The position numbers and the translations under genes are program-made. 54,006 bases of DNA from Frankia canadensis (lineage in GTDB: Bacteria > Actinomycetota > Actinomycetes > Frankiales > Frankiaceae): positions 1 to 54,006 of the forward strand of contig NZ_FZMO01000113.1 of assembly GCF_900197875.1 (NCBI RefSeq), given 5' to 3'. Of this stretch, positions 8,024-16,406 are shown in pieces (the first letter of the stretch is position 1; each line of letters opens with the position of its first letter). Below the pieces are notes generated by a model. It ran no database searches, was not told the DNA's origin, and was given only the letters and a program-made list of their open reading frames with translations.

Positions 8024-10687
8024 ATGCAGGTAGGAGTACTAAATCCGGTGTCGACGCCGCTCCTGTCACCCGCCGGACCCGCCGATGTCGAGGGCGCGGG
8101 CCGTGGAGTGCCGTTCGTGCGGGCGATCGCCCGGTACGGCAACCGGCCGGCGCTGGTCGACCCGGATGGATCTACGCTGAGTTACATCGAGCTCGCGGGG
8201 AGGGTCGGCGAGGTCGCCGAGCGGATCGGCCCCATCCGCCGGCTGGTGCTCGTCACCGGAAGTAACACCGTCGACGCCGTCGTCGCCTATCTGGCGGCCC
8301 TGCACGGTGGCCACCCCGTCCTGCTCGCCACCGACCACCAGCATCACGAGGCCCTCGTCGCACGCTACGACCCCGATGTCGTGGCCGGAGACGGGTCGGC
8401 CGTGGACGAGCGGCGCGCGGGGACGGCGCACCGGCTGCATCCCGACCTCGCGTTGCTGCTGTCCACCTCCGGCTCGACCGGCTCGGCGAAGCTGGTACGC
8501 CTCTCGCACGACAACGTGCAGGCGAACGCCACCGCGATCGGCGACTACCTGGACATCCGGAACACTGACCGCGCGGTGCTGTCGCTGCCCATCCACTACT
8601 GCTACGGCCTGTCGGTGCTCAACAGCAACCTGGCACGCGGCGCCGCCGTGCTGCTGACCGACCGATCGGTCGTCGAACCCGAGTTCTGGGCGATGTTCCG
8701 CGAGCACGGCGGCACCAGCCTGCACGGCGTCCCGTACACCTTCGACCTGCTCGACCGGGTCGGGTTCGGCCGGATGAGCCTGCCCAGCCTGCGGTACGTC
8801 ACCCAGGCGGGTGGCCGACTCGCACCGGAACAGGTCGGCCGCTACGCCCGGCTGGCCGAGCGCGGCGGCTGGCGGTTCTTCGTCATGTACGGCCAGACCG
8901 AGGCCACCGCGCGCATGGCCTACCTGCCGCCCGAGCTGGCCCTGACCCACCCCACGACCATCGGCGTGCCGATCCCCGGTGGCGCGTTCGAGATCCGGCC
9001 CACCGGCGACGCCCCCGACGCCGGCGAACTGGTCTACCGCGGACCCAATGTCATGCTCGGCTATGCCGAACGCCCCGCCGACCTCGCCCTCGGGCGCACC
9101 GTCGACGTGCTCGCCACCGGCGACCTCGGCCGGCGACGCCCGGACGGGAGCTACGAGGTCACCGGGCGAGCGAACCGATTCTGCAAACTGTTCGGCCACC
9201 GCGTCGACCTCGACCATGTCGAGTGCCTCCTGCGCGAGCACGGCCACGACGCCGCGTGTACCGGCACCGAGGACACCCTCGTGGTCGCCGTGACCGGCCA
9301 CGACGCCCGCTCCGCCCGGAACCTGCTGGCCACGCACCTGCCCGTGCCGCGGCGGCACATCCTCGTCCAGCCGGTGACCGAACTCCCCCGGCTCGGCAAC
9401 GGCAAGATCGACTACCCCGCGCTGGCGCGGCTACCCGGGGCGCGGCGTGAGGGACCCTCGGCCGGGTCGGTGCGCCAGGTGTTCGCCACCGCCTTCCCCG
9501 GCGCCCCCATCACCGGCGACGACACGTTCGTCGACCTGGGCGGGGACTCCCTGTCATACGTGGCGGTGTCACTGGACCTGGAACGGCTCATCGGCCGCGT
9601 CCCGCCGAGCTGGCCCACGACCCCGGTGCGCGACCTCGAAGCGCTCCGGCCGCGGCACCGGCGCCTGCCACGCGTGGAGACCACGATCGTGCTCCGCGCG
9701 GTCGCGATCACGCTCGTGGCCGCCAACCACATCGGGGCCTTCCATCTGCTTGGCGGCGCCCACCTGATGCTGGCCGTCTCCGGCTGGACCTTCGCCCGCT
9801 TCGCCCTCGCTCCGGCCGGTCCGGCGGCGCGCCGCATCCTGCGCGGCGCGGCCCGGATCGCGATCCCCGCCATGCTCTGGATCGGGTACCGCGTCCTGGT
9901 CAGCGACGACGTCGGGTGGGACAACCTCCTGCTCGTCAACAGCTACCTGCACCGGTCCCCGGCCGCCGGCTACTGGTACATCGAGGTTCTTGTCCAGATC
10001 CTGCTCGTGCTGGGCGCAGCCGCCGCGATCCCGGCCGTGCGGCGGTTCGAGCGCCGCCGACCCTTCGCCGCCGCCGCCGTGGTGCTGGCCCTCGCCCTGG
10101 CCGCGAACCAGTTCGCCCAGGACCGCGACGACTTCCCCGAGCAGTTCTACACCGCGCACGGCGCGGCCTGGTTGTTCGTACTCGGCTGGCTCGCTCACCG
10201 CGCCGTGACCCGCACCCGCAGACTCGCCGTGCTCGCCCTGGTGCTGCTGCTGGTCCCCGGATACTTCACCAACCTGACTCGCGACACCATCGTCACCGCC
10301 GGCCTGCTCGCCATCGTCCTGCTTCCGACGATCGCCCTGCCGCGGCCCGCTGCCCGCGTGGCCGGGCTGCTCGCCAGCGCATCGCTCGCGATCTACCTGA
10401 CCCACTACGCGATCTACCCGGCGCTCCTGCCGCACCTGCCCCCGCCCGTCGTGCTCCTCGTCTGCCTCGCCGCCGGAACCGGCGCCTGGGCCGCCGGCCC
10501 GGCCCTGCTCACGCAGATACGGCCGCGGGGCGCGACCGCCCGGCCGCGGTGGCCGTCACGGGACACGGCGAACCGGTACCGGCTGCCGCGATCGCCGATG
10601 TCGTCACCAGCGGAACCGGAAGGCACGGCCCAGCCGGTGGATCACCTGAACGGCGATGACACGTGGGCCGACGGGACGTCGAAGTAG
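8024..10687 (+). CDS. Adenylation domain - carrier protein - membrane acyltransferase fusion
   Basis: An 887-aa three-part protein. Residues about 20-470 are an AMP-forming adenylation domain: STSGSTGSAK (P-loop, about 147-156), YGQTEATARM, ATGDLGRRRPDG, and GNGKID with the catalytic lysine. Residues about 480-545 are a carrier domain with phosphopantetheine site GGDSL (Ser509). From about 555 to 850 there are 9-11 membrane spans opening with RAVAITLVAANH, the Arg/His pattern of acyltransferase-3 proteins. Inference: the protein activates a small acid or amino acid, loads it on its own carrier and transfers it at the membrane. This is functionally like DltA/DltC/DltB or AlmE/AlmF/AlmG in one chain. 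ATG 8024 or GTG 8048 (AGGAG at 8032-8036) may be the start. An iron box lies upstream. The substrate is unknown. Confidence 0.85.
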   Translation: MQVGVLNPVSTPLLSPAGPADVEGAGRGVPFVRAIARYGNRPALVDPDGSTLSYIELAGRVGEVAERIGPIRRLVLVTGSNTVDAVVAYLAALHGGHPVLLATDHQHHEALVARYDPDVVAGDGSAVDERRAGTAHRLHPDLALLLSTSGSTGSAKLVRLSHDNVQANATAIGDYLDIRNTDRAVLSLPIHYCYGLSVLNSNLARGAAVLLTDRSVVEPEFWAMFREHGGTSLHGVPYTFDLLDRVGFGRMSLPSLRYVTQAGGRLAPEQVGRYARLAERGGWRFFVMYGQTEATARMAYLPPELALTHPTTIGVPIPGGAFEIRPTGDAPDAGELVYRGPNVMLGYAERPADLALGRTVDVLATGDLGRRRPDGSYEVTGRANRFCKLFGHRVDLDHVECLLREHGHDAACTGTEDTLVVAVTGHDARSARNLLATHLPVPRRHILVQPVTELPRLGNGKIDYPALARLPGARREGPSAGSVRQVFATAFPGAPITGDDTFVDLGGDSLSYVAVSLDLERLIGRVPPSWPTTPVRDLEALRPRHRRLPRVETTIVLRAVAITLVAANHIGAFHLLGGAHLMLAVSGWTFARFALAPAGPAARRILRGAARIAIPAMLWIGYRVLVSDDVGWDNLLLVNSYLHRSPAAGYWYIEVLVQILLVLGAAAAIPAVRRFERRRPFAAAAVVLALALAANQFAQDRDDFPEQFYTAHGAAWLFVLGWLAHRAVTRTRRLAVLALVLLLVPGYFTNLTRDTIVTAGLLAIVLLPTIALPRPAARVAGLLASASLAIYLTHYAIYPALLPHLPPPVVLLVCLAAGTGAWAAGPALLTQIRPRGATARPRWPSRDTANRYRLPRSPMSSPAEPEGTAQPVDHLNGDDTWADGTSK

Positions 10688-11883
10688 CCGATCATGTCGG
10701 CTCCGCGGATGGCCAGGTCCCTGTCGGTGAAACCGTCAAGTCGTTCGGCGTCGCGCGCCAGCAGCGACGCCGCACCCCTGTCGACCAGCATCACGTAGAT
10801 GCGAGTCGTGATTCCGGGATAGCCCGGGTAACCCACGATGCCGCGCGGTCCGCGAAAGCAGAGCTCGTCGGAGACGGTGAACACGTCCCCGGGGTAATAG
10901 CGGCCGTTACCCGGGTTGTGCCGGGGCGTCGAATCAGTCGTGGCCGGATCGGCCCAGCCGGCGCCGACGAGCTCCTTGCCGACCGGTACCGGCGTCGAAA
11001 GCCGGCCGCCCACCTCCAGCGCCGGATTCCAGGAGGCTTGGTACGTGTAGGAGGCCTCGATGACCCGGACGCCGTACTGGGTTGCGCCGCGCTGGTCGAC
11101 GACGGTAGCCGCCGTCCGCAGTGGCAGGTTGAAGCAGCCGTGCGGGCCGGCCGCGGCCCGCGCGGCCGGCACCGCGGCCGGCGGCACGGTGCCGCCGCCG
11201 AACAGCAGCGCACCCAGACCGACACCGGCGCCGATCCCCACCCCCACAAGGCCGATCGCCGCCCCGAACAACGTCCTGACCGACACCGCCCGCCGCTGTC
11301 CGCCGGGCCGTTCCCCGTCTCGTTGCGGCCGGCCCTCGCGAGGTCGCGCCGGGACGGCTTCGGACGGGTAGGTCACGGACGGCCCGGTCACGGACGGGTC
11401 GGTCCCGGACAGGTCGGTCCCGGACGGGTCGGTCCCGGACGGGTCGGTCCCGGACGGGCCGGTCCCGGACGGGCCGGTCCCGGACGGGCCGGTCCCGGAC
11501 GGGCCGGCTTCGGGCTCCTGCCCCACGGGCTCCTGCCCCAGGCCGGCCGTGCGCTGCAGCCGGTACCAGGCGGCCAGCCAGGCCGCGCTGCGGGCCGGGT
11601 CGAAGGCCTCGACGATCCGGGTCACCGAATGCTCGGTGAGCCGACGGCGCCGATTTCGCAGGTCGTTGATAGTGGTCTTGGACAGGCCGGTCCGTGACTC
11701 GACCGACCGGTCGTTGGACCTCCCCCACAGGCCGGTGATCGCTTCGTGCAGATCCTGGTAGCTGGATACCCCGTCCGGGCCCTGTGGCGGCGACTCGGCC
11801 ATGTGCGACGTTTCCCCCGTGCGCGACATCGCTTCCGTTCGTTGGTGGTCTGCGGCTTTCACGTGAGCCGATTTCATGCGCAA
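10642..11883 (-). CDS. HTH - repeat linker - TM - extracytoplasmic domain protein
   Basis: A 413-aa single-pass membrane protein of unknown function. Residues about 40-115 form an XRE-like helix-turn-helix (RTGLSKTTINDLRNRRRRLT). A linker of nine PSGT(G/D)-type pentapeptides follows, encoded by 15-bp tandem DNA repeats at 11371-11505. A basic stretch leads into one membrane span (VRTLFGAAIGLVGVGIGAGV). The C-terminal ~170 residues are outside and include two cysteines (GCFNLPL, ELCFRG). The gene starts at ATG 11883, with ATG 11829 as an alternative (MSRTGETSH). It is divergent from the secreted protein at 12177 and overlaps the preceding convergent gene by 46 bp at the 3' end. Confidence 0.75.
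   Translation of the reverse strand: MRMKSAHVKAADHQRTEAMSRTGETSHMAESPPQGPDGVSSYQDLHEAITGLWGRSNDRSVESRTGLSKTTINDLRNRRRRLTEHSVTRIVEAFDPARSAAWLAAWYRLQRTAGLGQEPVGQEPEAGPSGTGPSGTGPSGTGPSGTDPSGTDPSGTDLSGTDPSVTGPSVTYPSEAVPARPREGRPQRDGERPGGQRRAVSVRTLFGAAIGLVGVGIGAGVGLGALLFGGGTVPPAAVPAARAAAGPHGCFNLPLRTAATVVDQRGATQYGVRVIEASYTYQASWNPALEVGGRLSTPVPVGKELVGAGWADPATTDSTPRHNPGNGRYYPGDVFTVSDELCFRGPRGIVGYPGYPGITTRIYVMLVDRGAASLLARDAERLDGFTDRDLAIRGADMIGYFDVPSAHVSSPFR
11371..11505. repeat. Nine tandem 15-bp repeats in a coding region
   Basis: Unit GGTCCCGGACGGGYC begins at 11371 and recurs every 15 bases to 11505. The first two units carry an A for C (GGTCACGGAC). It encodes the PSGT-x linker on the minus strand, so copy number changes would keep the frame and vary linker length. 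Confidence 0.9.
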
Positions 11884-12176
11884 GATTGTCCGTTTGGTCC
11901 ATTTTTATCCACTCGGACAGGTCTGCGTTCCCGCCGATCCGACTGTCCCGGGCGGACAGGACAGGACAACCGGTACCTATTGTGCCGCCGGACGCCGGCT
12001 GGGGGCACCGAAATCCGGCTACGTTTTCCCCGGCCCGGTCGATCGGGGGCGGCCGGGCCGCCCTGATCGCCGTCTCGGTCACGCCGGGCGCCGAACGTCG
12101 AGGACGAGTGCGGCGCGGGGAGACGTCACGGCGACCGGCCAGATCTCTCACCTTCTCTTCATGCTTCGGGGGAGCA

Positions 12177-12746
12177 ATGATTCGCATGCCTGCTCGACCG
12201 AGTTCGGCGCCCGTCGTGGGCCGTCTGACTCGGGGCACCGTCGCGTTGGTGGCGCTGCTCGCGGCTCTGGTGACAGTGGCCACCACCACGCCGGCCGATG
12301 CCGCGACCCGGTCCTGTTCAGGCCTTTCGGGGGATGGCTCCTACTCGCACCCCTACCGGCTCGGTACCGTCCGGGGCAGCATCGTCATCCGTCGGTGCCC
12401 ACCGCTGATCTCAGGCGCCGGATACAACACGGCCTACTTCTCCTTCGCGCTGTCCTCGACGGCGCGGCCGACCTCCTATATCGGCGCCCGCTTCACGCTG
12501 GGACGCAATACCCGGTCCGCGGTGAATCCCCGCCTGCTGCGAGGCGCTCTGACCGTGATTCCCTCCAGCGCGGCGGAGTGGACCGGCTCCGGCCCGAACT
12601 ACACCGGCCGTTACCTGTACCTAGCCCCGCTCGCCAGCGGCGGCAACCTGCGGGCCGGCGGGTACACGCTGGCCGTGGGGAAACTCGACAGCCCGCTGCG
12701 GTCGACCTCCACGCCTTCCTACGACCTGGTCCTCAAGATCCGCTGA
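12177..12746 (+). CDS. Secreted protein of unknown function (189 aa)
   Basis: ATG 12177 follows GGGGGAG. The N terminus has an arginine-containing n-region, a hydrophobic segment (TVALVALLAALVTVATTT) and a likely signal-peptidase I site PADA-A near residue 41. The mature part of about 145 residues is rich in Ser, Thr, Gly and Tyr with one cysteine pair (SCSGL, RRCPPL), suggesting a small beta-sheet domain. I do not recognise the family. It is divergent from the HTH-TM protein and followed by a terminator hairpin at 12778-12810. Confidence 0.8.
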   Translation: MIRMPARPSSAPVVGRLTRGTVALVALLAALVTVATTTPADAATRSCSGLSGDGSYSHPYRLGTVRGSIVIRRCPPLISGAGYNTAYFSFALSSTARPTSYIGARFTLGRNTRSAVNPRLLRGALTVIPSSAAEWTGSGPNYTGRYLYLAPLASGGNLRAGGYTLAVGKLDSPLRSTSTPSYDLVLKIR

Positions 12747-12777
12747 CCTGTCCGAGAGCCGATCCCACCCGACCAGA

Positions 12778-12810
12778 ACGGCGTCGCGCCAACCATCGGC
12801 GCGGCGCCGT
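12778..12810 (+). terminator. Terminator-like hairpin
   Basis: ACGGCGTCGCGCC (12778-12790) pairs with GGCGCGGCGCCGT (12798-12810) over 13 bp with one G-U pair and a 7-nt loop. It is 32 bp after the stop of the secreted-protein gene. Confidence 0.7.
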
Positions 12811-12935
12811 CTCTCGATGAGCCGCGAGATCGGGCAGGAACGCCTGCCTCAGGTGACCTCACGCCTGCCGACGGTCTCCGCCCATCGTCGAACTGGGCCC
12901 GGCCGGTCCAGGCTGTTCAGGGATCTTGGCGGTCG

Positions 12936-14144
12936 ATGCGGTTTCGCCTGGGACGGCACGGTAAAAGAATGGTCATGGCTGCGAGCTGGCGACGTCGTCG
13001 ACGCGAGAGGAAGCGGGCGGCGGCGAGCGCCGAGCCGCAGGATCTCACCCTCCATACGGCACCGCCGGCGCCCGCAGTCCTGGCCGCCCCCGGCAAGGGG
13101 CCGGCCGGGCGGCCGGCAGCGGCGTCCGGTGAAGGCACCGTCACCGGGGTATCGGCCGAGCTCGAGCGGCAGCCGCAGCTGCGGCCGCGGTCGTGGTTCG
13201 CGGTGCTGCGCCGCACGATCGGCGAGTTCCGCGGCGACGAGCTGCCCGACCGCGCGGCCGCGCTGACCTACTACGGCGTGCTCGCGGTCTTCCCCGCGCT
13301 CCTGGTGCTGGTCTCGACGCTCGGGTTCATCAGCCAGTCGGCGGCCGACACCATCCTCACCAACGTGCAGCAGCTCGCGCCGGGTTCGGCCCGCGACATC
13401 CTGCGCGACTCCGTCACGGGCATCCGCGCCAGCCCCGGTACCGGCAGCGTCCTCGCCGCGGTTGGTCTCGTCGGTGCGCTGTGGTCGTCGTCGAGCTACA
13501 TCGCCGCGTTCATCCGGGCGGCGAACGTGGTCTACGACGTACCCGAGGGCCGTCCGGCCTGGAAGGTCGTGCCGTTGCGGCTGGCCGTCACGGTGCTGCT
13601 GGTGATCCTGCTCGCGGCCTGCACCGGCATCGTCGTCATCTCCGGCGGCCTCGCCGACCGGGTCGGCGACGTGCTCGGGCTCGACGTGCACTCGCTGCAC
13701 GCCTGGTCGTACGTGAAATGGCCGATCCTCGCCGTGCTCGCGTCGATGGTCATCGCGTTGCTGTACTGGTCGACGCCGAACGTGCGGGGGCCGGGGTTCC
13801 GGTGGCTGACGCCGGGCAGCGCCCTCGCCGTGACGCTCTGGCTCGCCGCGTCCGCCGGCTTCGCGGTGTACGTGGCGAACTTCGGCTCGTACAACAAGAC
13901 CTACGGGACGCTCGCCGGCGTCATCATCTTCCTGGTCTGGCTGTGGCTGTCGAACCTGTCAATCCTGCTCGGCCTGGAGCTGGACGCCGAGATCACCCGC
14001 GAGCGGGCCCTGCTGCGCGGCGTGCCGGCACACACCGAGCTGTACGCCCAGCCCCGCGACACCCGCACCTGGCGCCGCCGACGCACCCCCGGCGCCGGAC
14101 AGTCCCACCAGCCAGGGCAGGCGCTCTCCCGCGAGACGCCGTGA
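12936..14144 (+). CDS. YihY/UPF0761 family membrane protein
   Basis: Up to 402 aa. After a basic, variable N-terminal tail (about 1-90) comes the YihY domain: DELPDRAAALTYYGVLAVFP is the family hallmark, followed by six membrane spans including LWSSSSYIAAFIRAANVVYD, LYWSTPN and the end motif SILLGLELDAEITRER. The family was once called ribonuclease BN, but these are inner-membrane proteins of uncertain function. Start is ATG 12936, with ATG 12969 or 12975 as alternatives. The cytoplasmic tail ends in an Arg-rich segment. It converges on the lipoprotein gene at 14229, with a strong hairpin between. Confidence 0.88.
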   Translation: MRFRLGRHGKRMVMAASWRRRRRERKRAAASAEPQDLTLHTAPPAPAVLAAPGKGPAGRPAAASGEGTVTGVSAELERQPQLRPRSWFAVLRRTIGEFRGDELPDRAAALTYYGVLAVFPALLVLVSTLGFISQSAADTILTNVQQLAPGSARDILRDSVTGIRASPGTGSVLAAVGLVGALWSSSSYIAAFIRAANVVYDVPEGRPAWKVVPLRLAVTVLLVILLAACTGIVVISGGLADRVGDVLGLDVHSLHAWSYVKWPILAVLASMVIALLYWSTPNVRGPGFRWLTPGSALAVTLWLAASAGFAVYVANFGSYNKTYGTLAGVIIFLVWLWLSNLSILLGLELDAEITRERALLRGVPAHTELYAQPRDTRTWRRRRTPGAGQSHQPGQALSRETP

Positions 14145-14172
14145 ACCGGCCGCGCTCGCGCATCGCCGCGGG

Positions 14173-14203
14173 CCGGTTCCCCGGATGACGGGCGGGGAAC
14201 CGG
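14173..14203. terminator. Bidirectional terminator between convergent genes
   Basis: CCGGTTCCCCG (14173-14183) and CGGGGAACCGG (14193-14203) form a perfect 11-bp stem with a 9-nt loop. It lies between the YihY gene (ends 14144) and the minus-strand lipoprotein gene (ends 14229). Confidence 0.8.
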
Positions 14204-14228
14204 CGGGCTGACGGCGGGGCGGGGGCCC

Positions 14229-14642
14229 TCAGGTGCAGCGGTCGACCAGGTGCCGGGTGCTTGTCGTCACCTCCGTGAGCAGGGCGGGCTGATAGGTGCC
14301 GGCGTCGCTGCGCAGCCGCAGGAAGCCGACGGCGGTGGTCACCCTCTCAAGGTCGGCGACGTACTCGCCGGCCGTGTCGAGCTGGCTGTACAGCTTCTCC
14401 TGGGACGGGACGAGCGCGCGGGAGAGCGTCGCGATCCCGTTCGGGCCGCTGTGGTCGGCCTGGGCGAGACGCAGCGTCTCGATCAGGTCGGGGGCCAGCT
14501 GCCGGCAGATGCCGGCGGTGAACGACGCCGCCTGGGGCAGCGGCGGCGCGGGCGGCGGGCCGTTGTCCGCGCAGCCCGCCGCCGCGGTGGCGAGGACGGC
14601 GATCAGGACAGCGGCCACGCCGGCGCGCGGAAATCGATTCAT
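14229..14642 (-). CDS. Small lipoprotein (137 aa)
   Basis: MNRFPRAGVAAVLIAVLATAAAGC is a lipoprotein signal with lipobox AAGC (Cys24). The mature part is about 114 residues, mostly helical, with two cysteines (GICRQL, VDRCT). No family is recognised. It lies 18 bp downstream of the DUF4331 gene on the same strand, so the two are probably co-transcribed and may act together at the outer face of the membrane. Confidence 0.8.
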   Translation of the reverse strand: MNRFPRAGVAAVLIAVLATAAAGCADNGPPPAPPLPQAASFTAGICRQLAPDLIETLRLAQADHSGPNGIATLSRALVPSQEKLYSQLDTAGEYVADLERVTTAVGFLRLRSDAGTYQPALLTEVTTSTRHLVDRCT

Positions 14643-14660
14643 GGTGTCACCGCTCGTCGG

Positions 14661-16178
14661 TCAGTTCGATCCGGAGGTGGGCAGGCCGACGTAGGGGAAC
14701 CAGCCCCGGAAACGCACGTCGGTTCCGTTCACCCCGTCGCCGAGTCCGGCGACGGCGGCCGGCGGGTTGGGCAGCAGGGCGCCTTCGACGGCCTGCAGGG
14801 AGATGTCGAGGACATCGTCGCCGAGGCGGCGTCCGTTCGGGTAACCGGCCTTGTCACCGCCGAGGACGCCGAGGCGGTTGGGTGCCGCGGTCGGTGGGAT
14901 GGACATGTTCAGCCGCAGCTGCTCGGACGGCGCGATTCTCGCCCGGTCGGCGTCGGCGTTGAGGGTGTGTGCGTTCAGGTCGACGCCGACGTTGTCCTTG
15001 CTCACCCCGGTCAGGAACACCGCGGTCAGATCTCTGCGCGGGGCCGCCGGCGCGGGAATCCTGTAGATGGCCTGGATCAGCTTCGGCAGTTCGGGGTCGG
15101 TGACGAACTTCAGGAACTGCGCGTCGGTGCTCGGCGTGGAGGCGTTGAAGCGGTCCTTCTGGCCCACGGGTACGACGACCTCGTTGACGAGCGGGGAACC
15201 GAGCCGGGACACCTGCGACCAGCCGCCGAACGACATCCGCTGGCCGGAGCCGCCCGTCGGGCCGAGCAGCGCGGCGCCGCGGCGCTGGGTGCTGCTCCAC
15301 ACGCCGATCACCGGATTGCGCTTCTCGTCGCGGCGCAGGGCGAGCTCCGACCTGGGTACCTGCAGCACGATCGAGTTCACGTTGAATCCGGCGAGGGTGT
15401 CCTTGCCGACCTCGGACAGGTTGGCGCCGTAGAGCAGGTCGAACACCCGCAGGTCAACGAAGAACGGGTCGTCGGCCTGCCCGGCGAACGTCTTCGCGCC
15501 ACCAGGCAGGGTGCGCAGCGTGGAGGTGCGCAGCGCGAGATAGTCCGGCATGGACGCGTTGCCGACGAACGACGGCGCCACCGGCACCTTGTCGGCGAGG
15601 GTGGTCGTCTTCCCGCCGGCGATCCGCTCGAGCCGGTAGGTCTGGCGGAAGTTCAGGTCGGGGTCGTTGAACGAGGTCACCTGCCCGGTGTTGTACAGGA
15701 ACGTGTTCGGGTTGCGGTAGCTGCTGGTGAACGTCCAGCGGAAGGTGATGTCGGGCTTGGCGTCGCCGTCGTTGTCGACGTGGATGTCGTACTGGGCGTC
15801 GGTGGCGAACGGGTAGAAGTTCGGCCCGCCGGCCGGCTTCTGGAAGGGCGACCAGTTGGCGACGAGCGTCACGGACTTCGGGTCGTCCGGGCTGACGAAG
15901 GCGTAGGTGTCGGTGTTGTCGACCGTCGGGTCGGCGCTGATCAGTGGTGCCTCCCGGTGGCTGGACGCCTCGGCGGCGGTGGGCACGGCGGCGAGCGTGG
16001 CGGCCGTCATGCCCACGACCAGCGCGCCCGCGCCGACGATCCGGCGATGACGGCTGCGGCACCGGCGCGGCAGCCAGGCCCGAGGCGGACGGTCTCTGAC
16101 GGCGCCTGGAGCGGGGCCAGCGCCGGCAGTGGGGCCAACGCCGGCAGTGGGGCCGGCCCCGGGCGTCAGTTCTCTCAT
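14661..16178 (-). CDS. DUF4331 family exported protein
   Basis: A 505-aa protein. The N terminus has a long basic, Gly/Ala/Pro-rich leader and then a signal-like segment (VGAGALVVGMTAATLAAVPTA) with a likely cleavage at AEA-S. The mature part opens SSHREAPLISADPTVDNTDTY, the defining start of DUF4331, and continues with YDIHVDNDGDAKPDITFRW and NVNSIVLQVP. The biochemical role is unknown; the family occurs near ECF sigma factors and TPR proteins. ATG 16178 has AGGGAGA on the minus strand 7-13 bases upstream. The gene is divergent from the TPR-metal-exporter-sigma operon, and a palindrome lies between them. Confidence 0.88.
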   Translation of the reverse strand: MRELTPGAGPTAGVGPTAGAGPAPGAVRDRPPRAWLPRRCRSRHRRIVGAGALVVGMTAATLAAVPTAAEASSHREAPLISADPTVDNTDTYAFVSPDDPKSVTLVANWSPFQKPAGGPNFYPFATDAQYDIHVDNDGDAKPDITFRWTFTSSYRNPNTFLYNTGQVTSFNDPDLNFRQTYRLERIAGGKTTTLADKVPVAPSFVGNASMPDYLALRTSTLRTLPGGAKTFAGQADDPFFVDLRVFDLLYGANLSEVGKDTLAGFNVNSIVLQVPRSELALRRDEKRNPVIGVWSSTQRRGAALLGPTGGSGQRMSFGGWSQVSRLGSPLVNEVVVPVGQKDRFNASTPSTDAQFLKFVTDPELPKLIQAIYRIPAPAAPRRDLTAVFLTGVSKDNVGVDLNAHTLNADADRARIAPSEQLRLNMSIPPTAAPNRLGVLGGDKAGYPNGRRLGDDVLDISLQAVEGALLPNPPAAVAGLGDGVNGTDVRFRGWFPYVGLPTSGSN

Positions 16179-16258
16179 GGTTCTCCCTGGAGTGGGGACC
16201 GGCCCTCGGGCGCGGTCTCGGTGATCGCCGATGGTTCGGCGCCGCGGGCGACCCGGAT

Positions 16259-16276
16259 GTGTCGGATACCCGACAC
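16259..16276. promoter_or_regulatory. Palindromic operator candidate between divergent operons
   Basis: GTGTCGG at 16259-16265 and its complement CCGACAC at 16270-16276 flank ATAC, an 18-bp dyad. It sits about 80 bp from the DUF4331 start (16178) and 130 bp from the TPR start (16407), in a 228-bp intergenic region. No regulator is assigned. Confidence 0.4.
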
Positions 16277-16406
16277 CCTTCGGCGCGGCCGGCGGTGATC
16301 CGTGCGCCGCCGCGGGCCGAACAACCGATGCCTGGCTGTCGGCCTGGCCGGTGGCCTGGCCGGTGACAGGCGGACATGGACGCGGACACGGGAGGACGGC
16401 CTTGGG

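Noticed and set aside
14250-16298. Long 682-codon plus-strand frame opposite DUF4331 and the lipoprotein
   Set aside because: Antisense shadow; the minus strand has signal peptides, ribosome sites and the family match.
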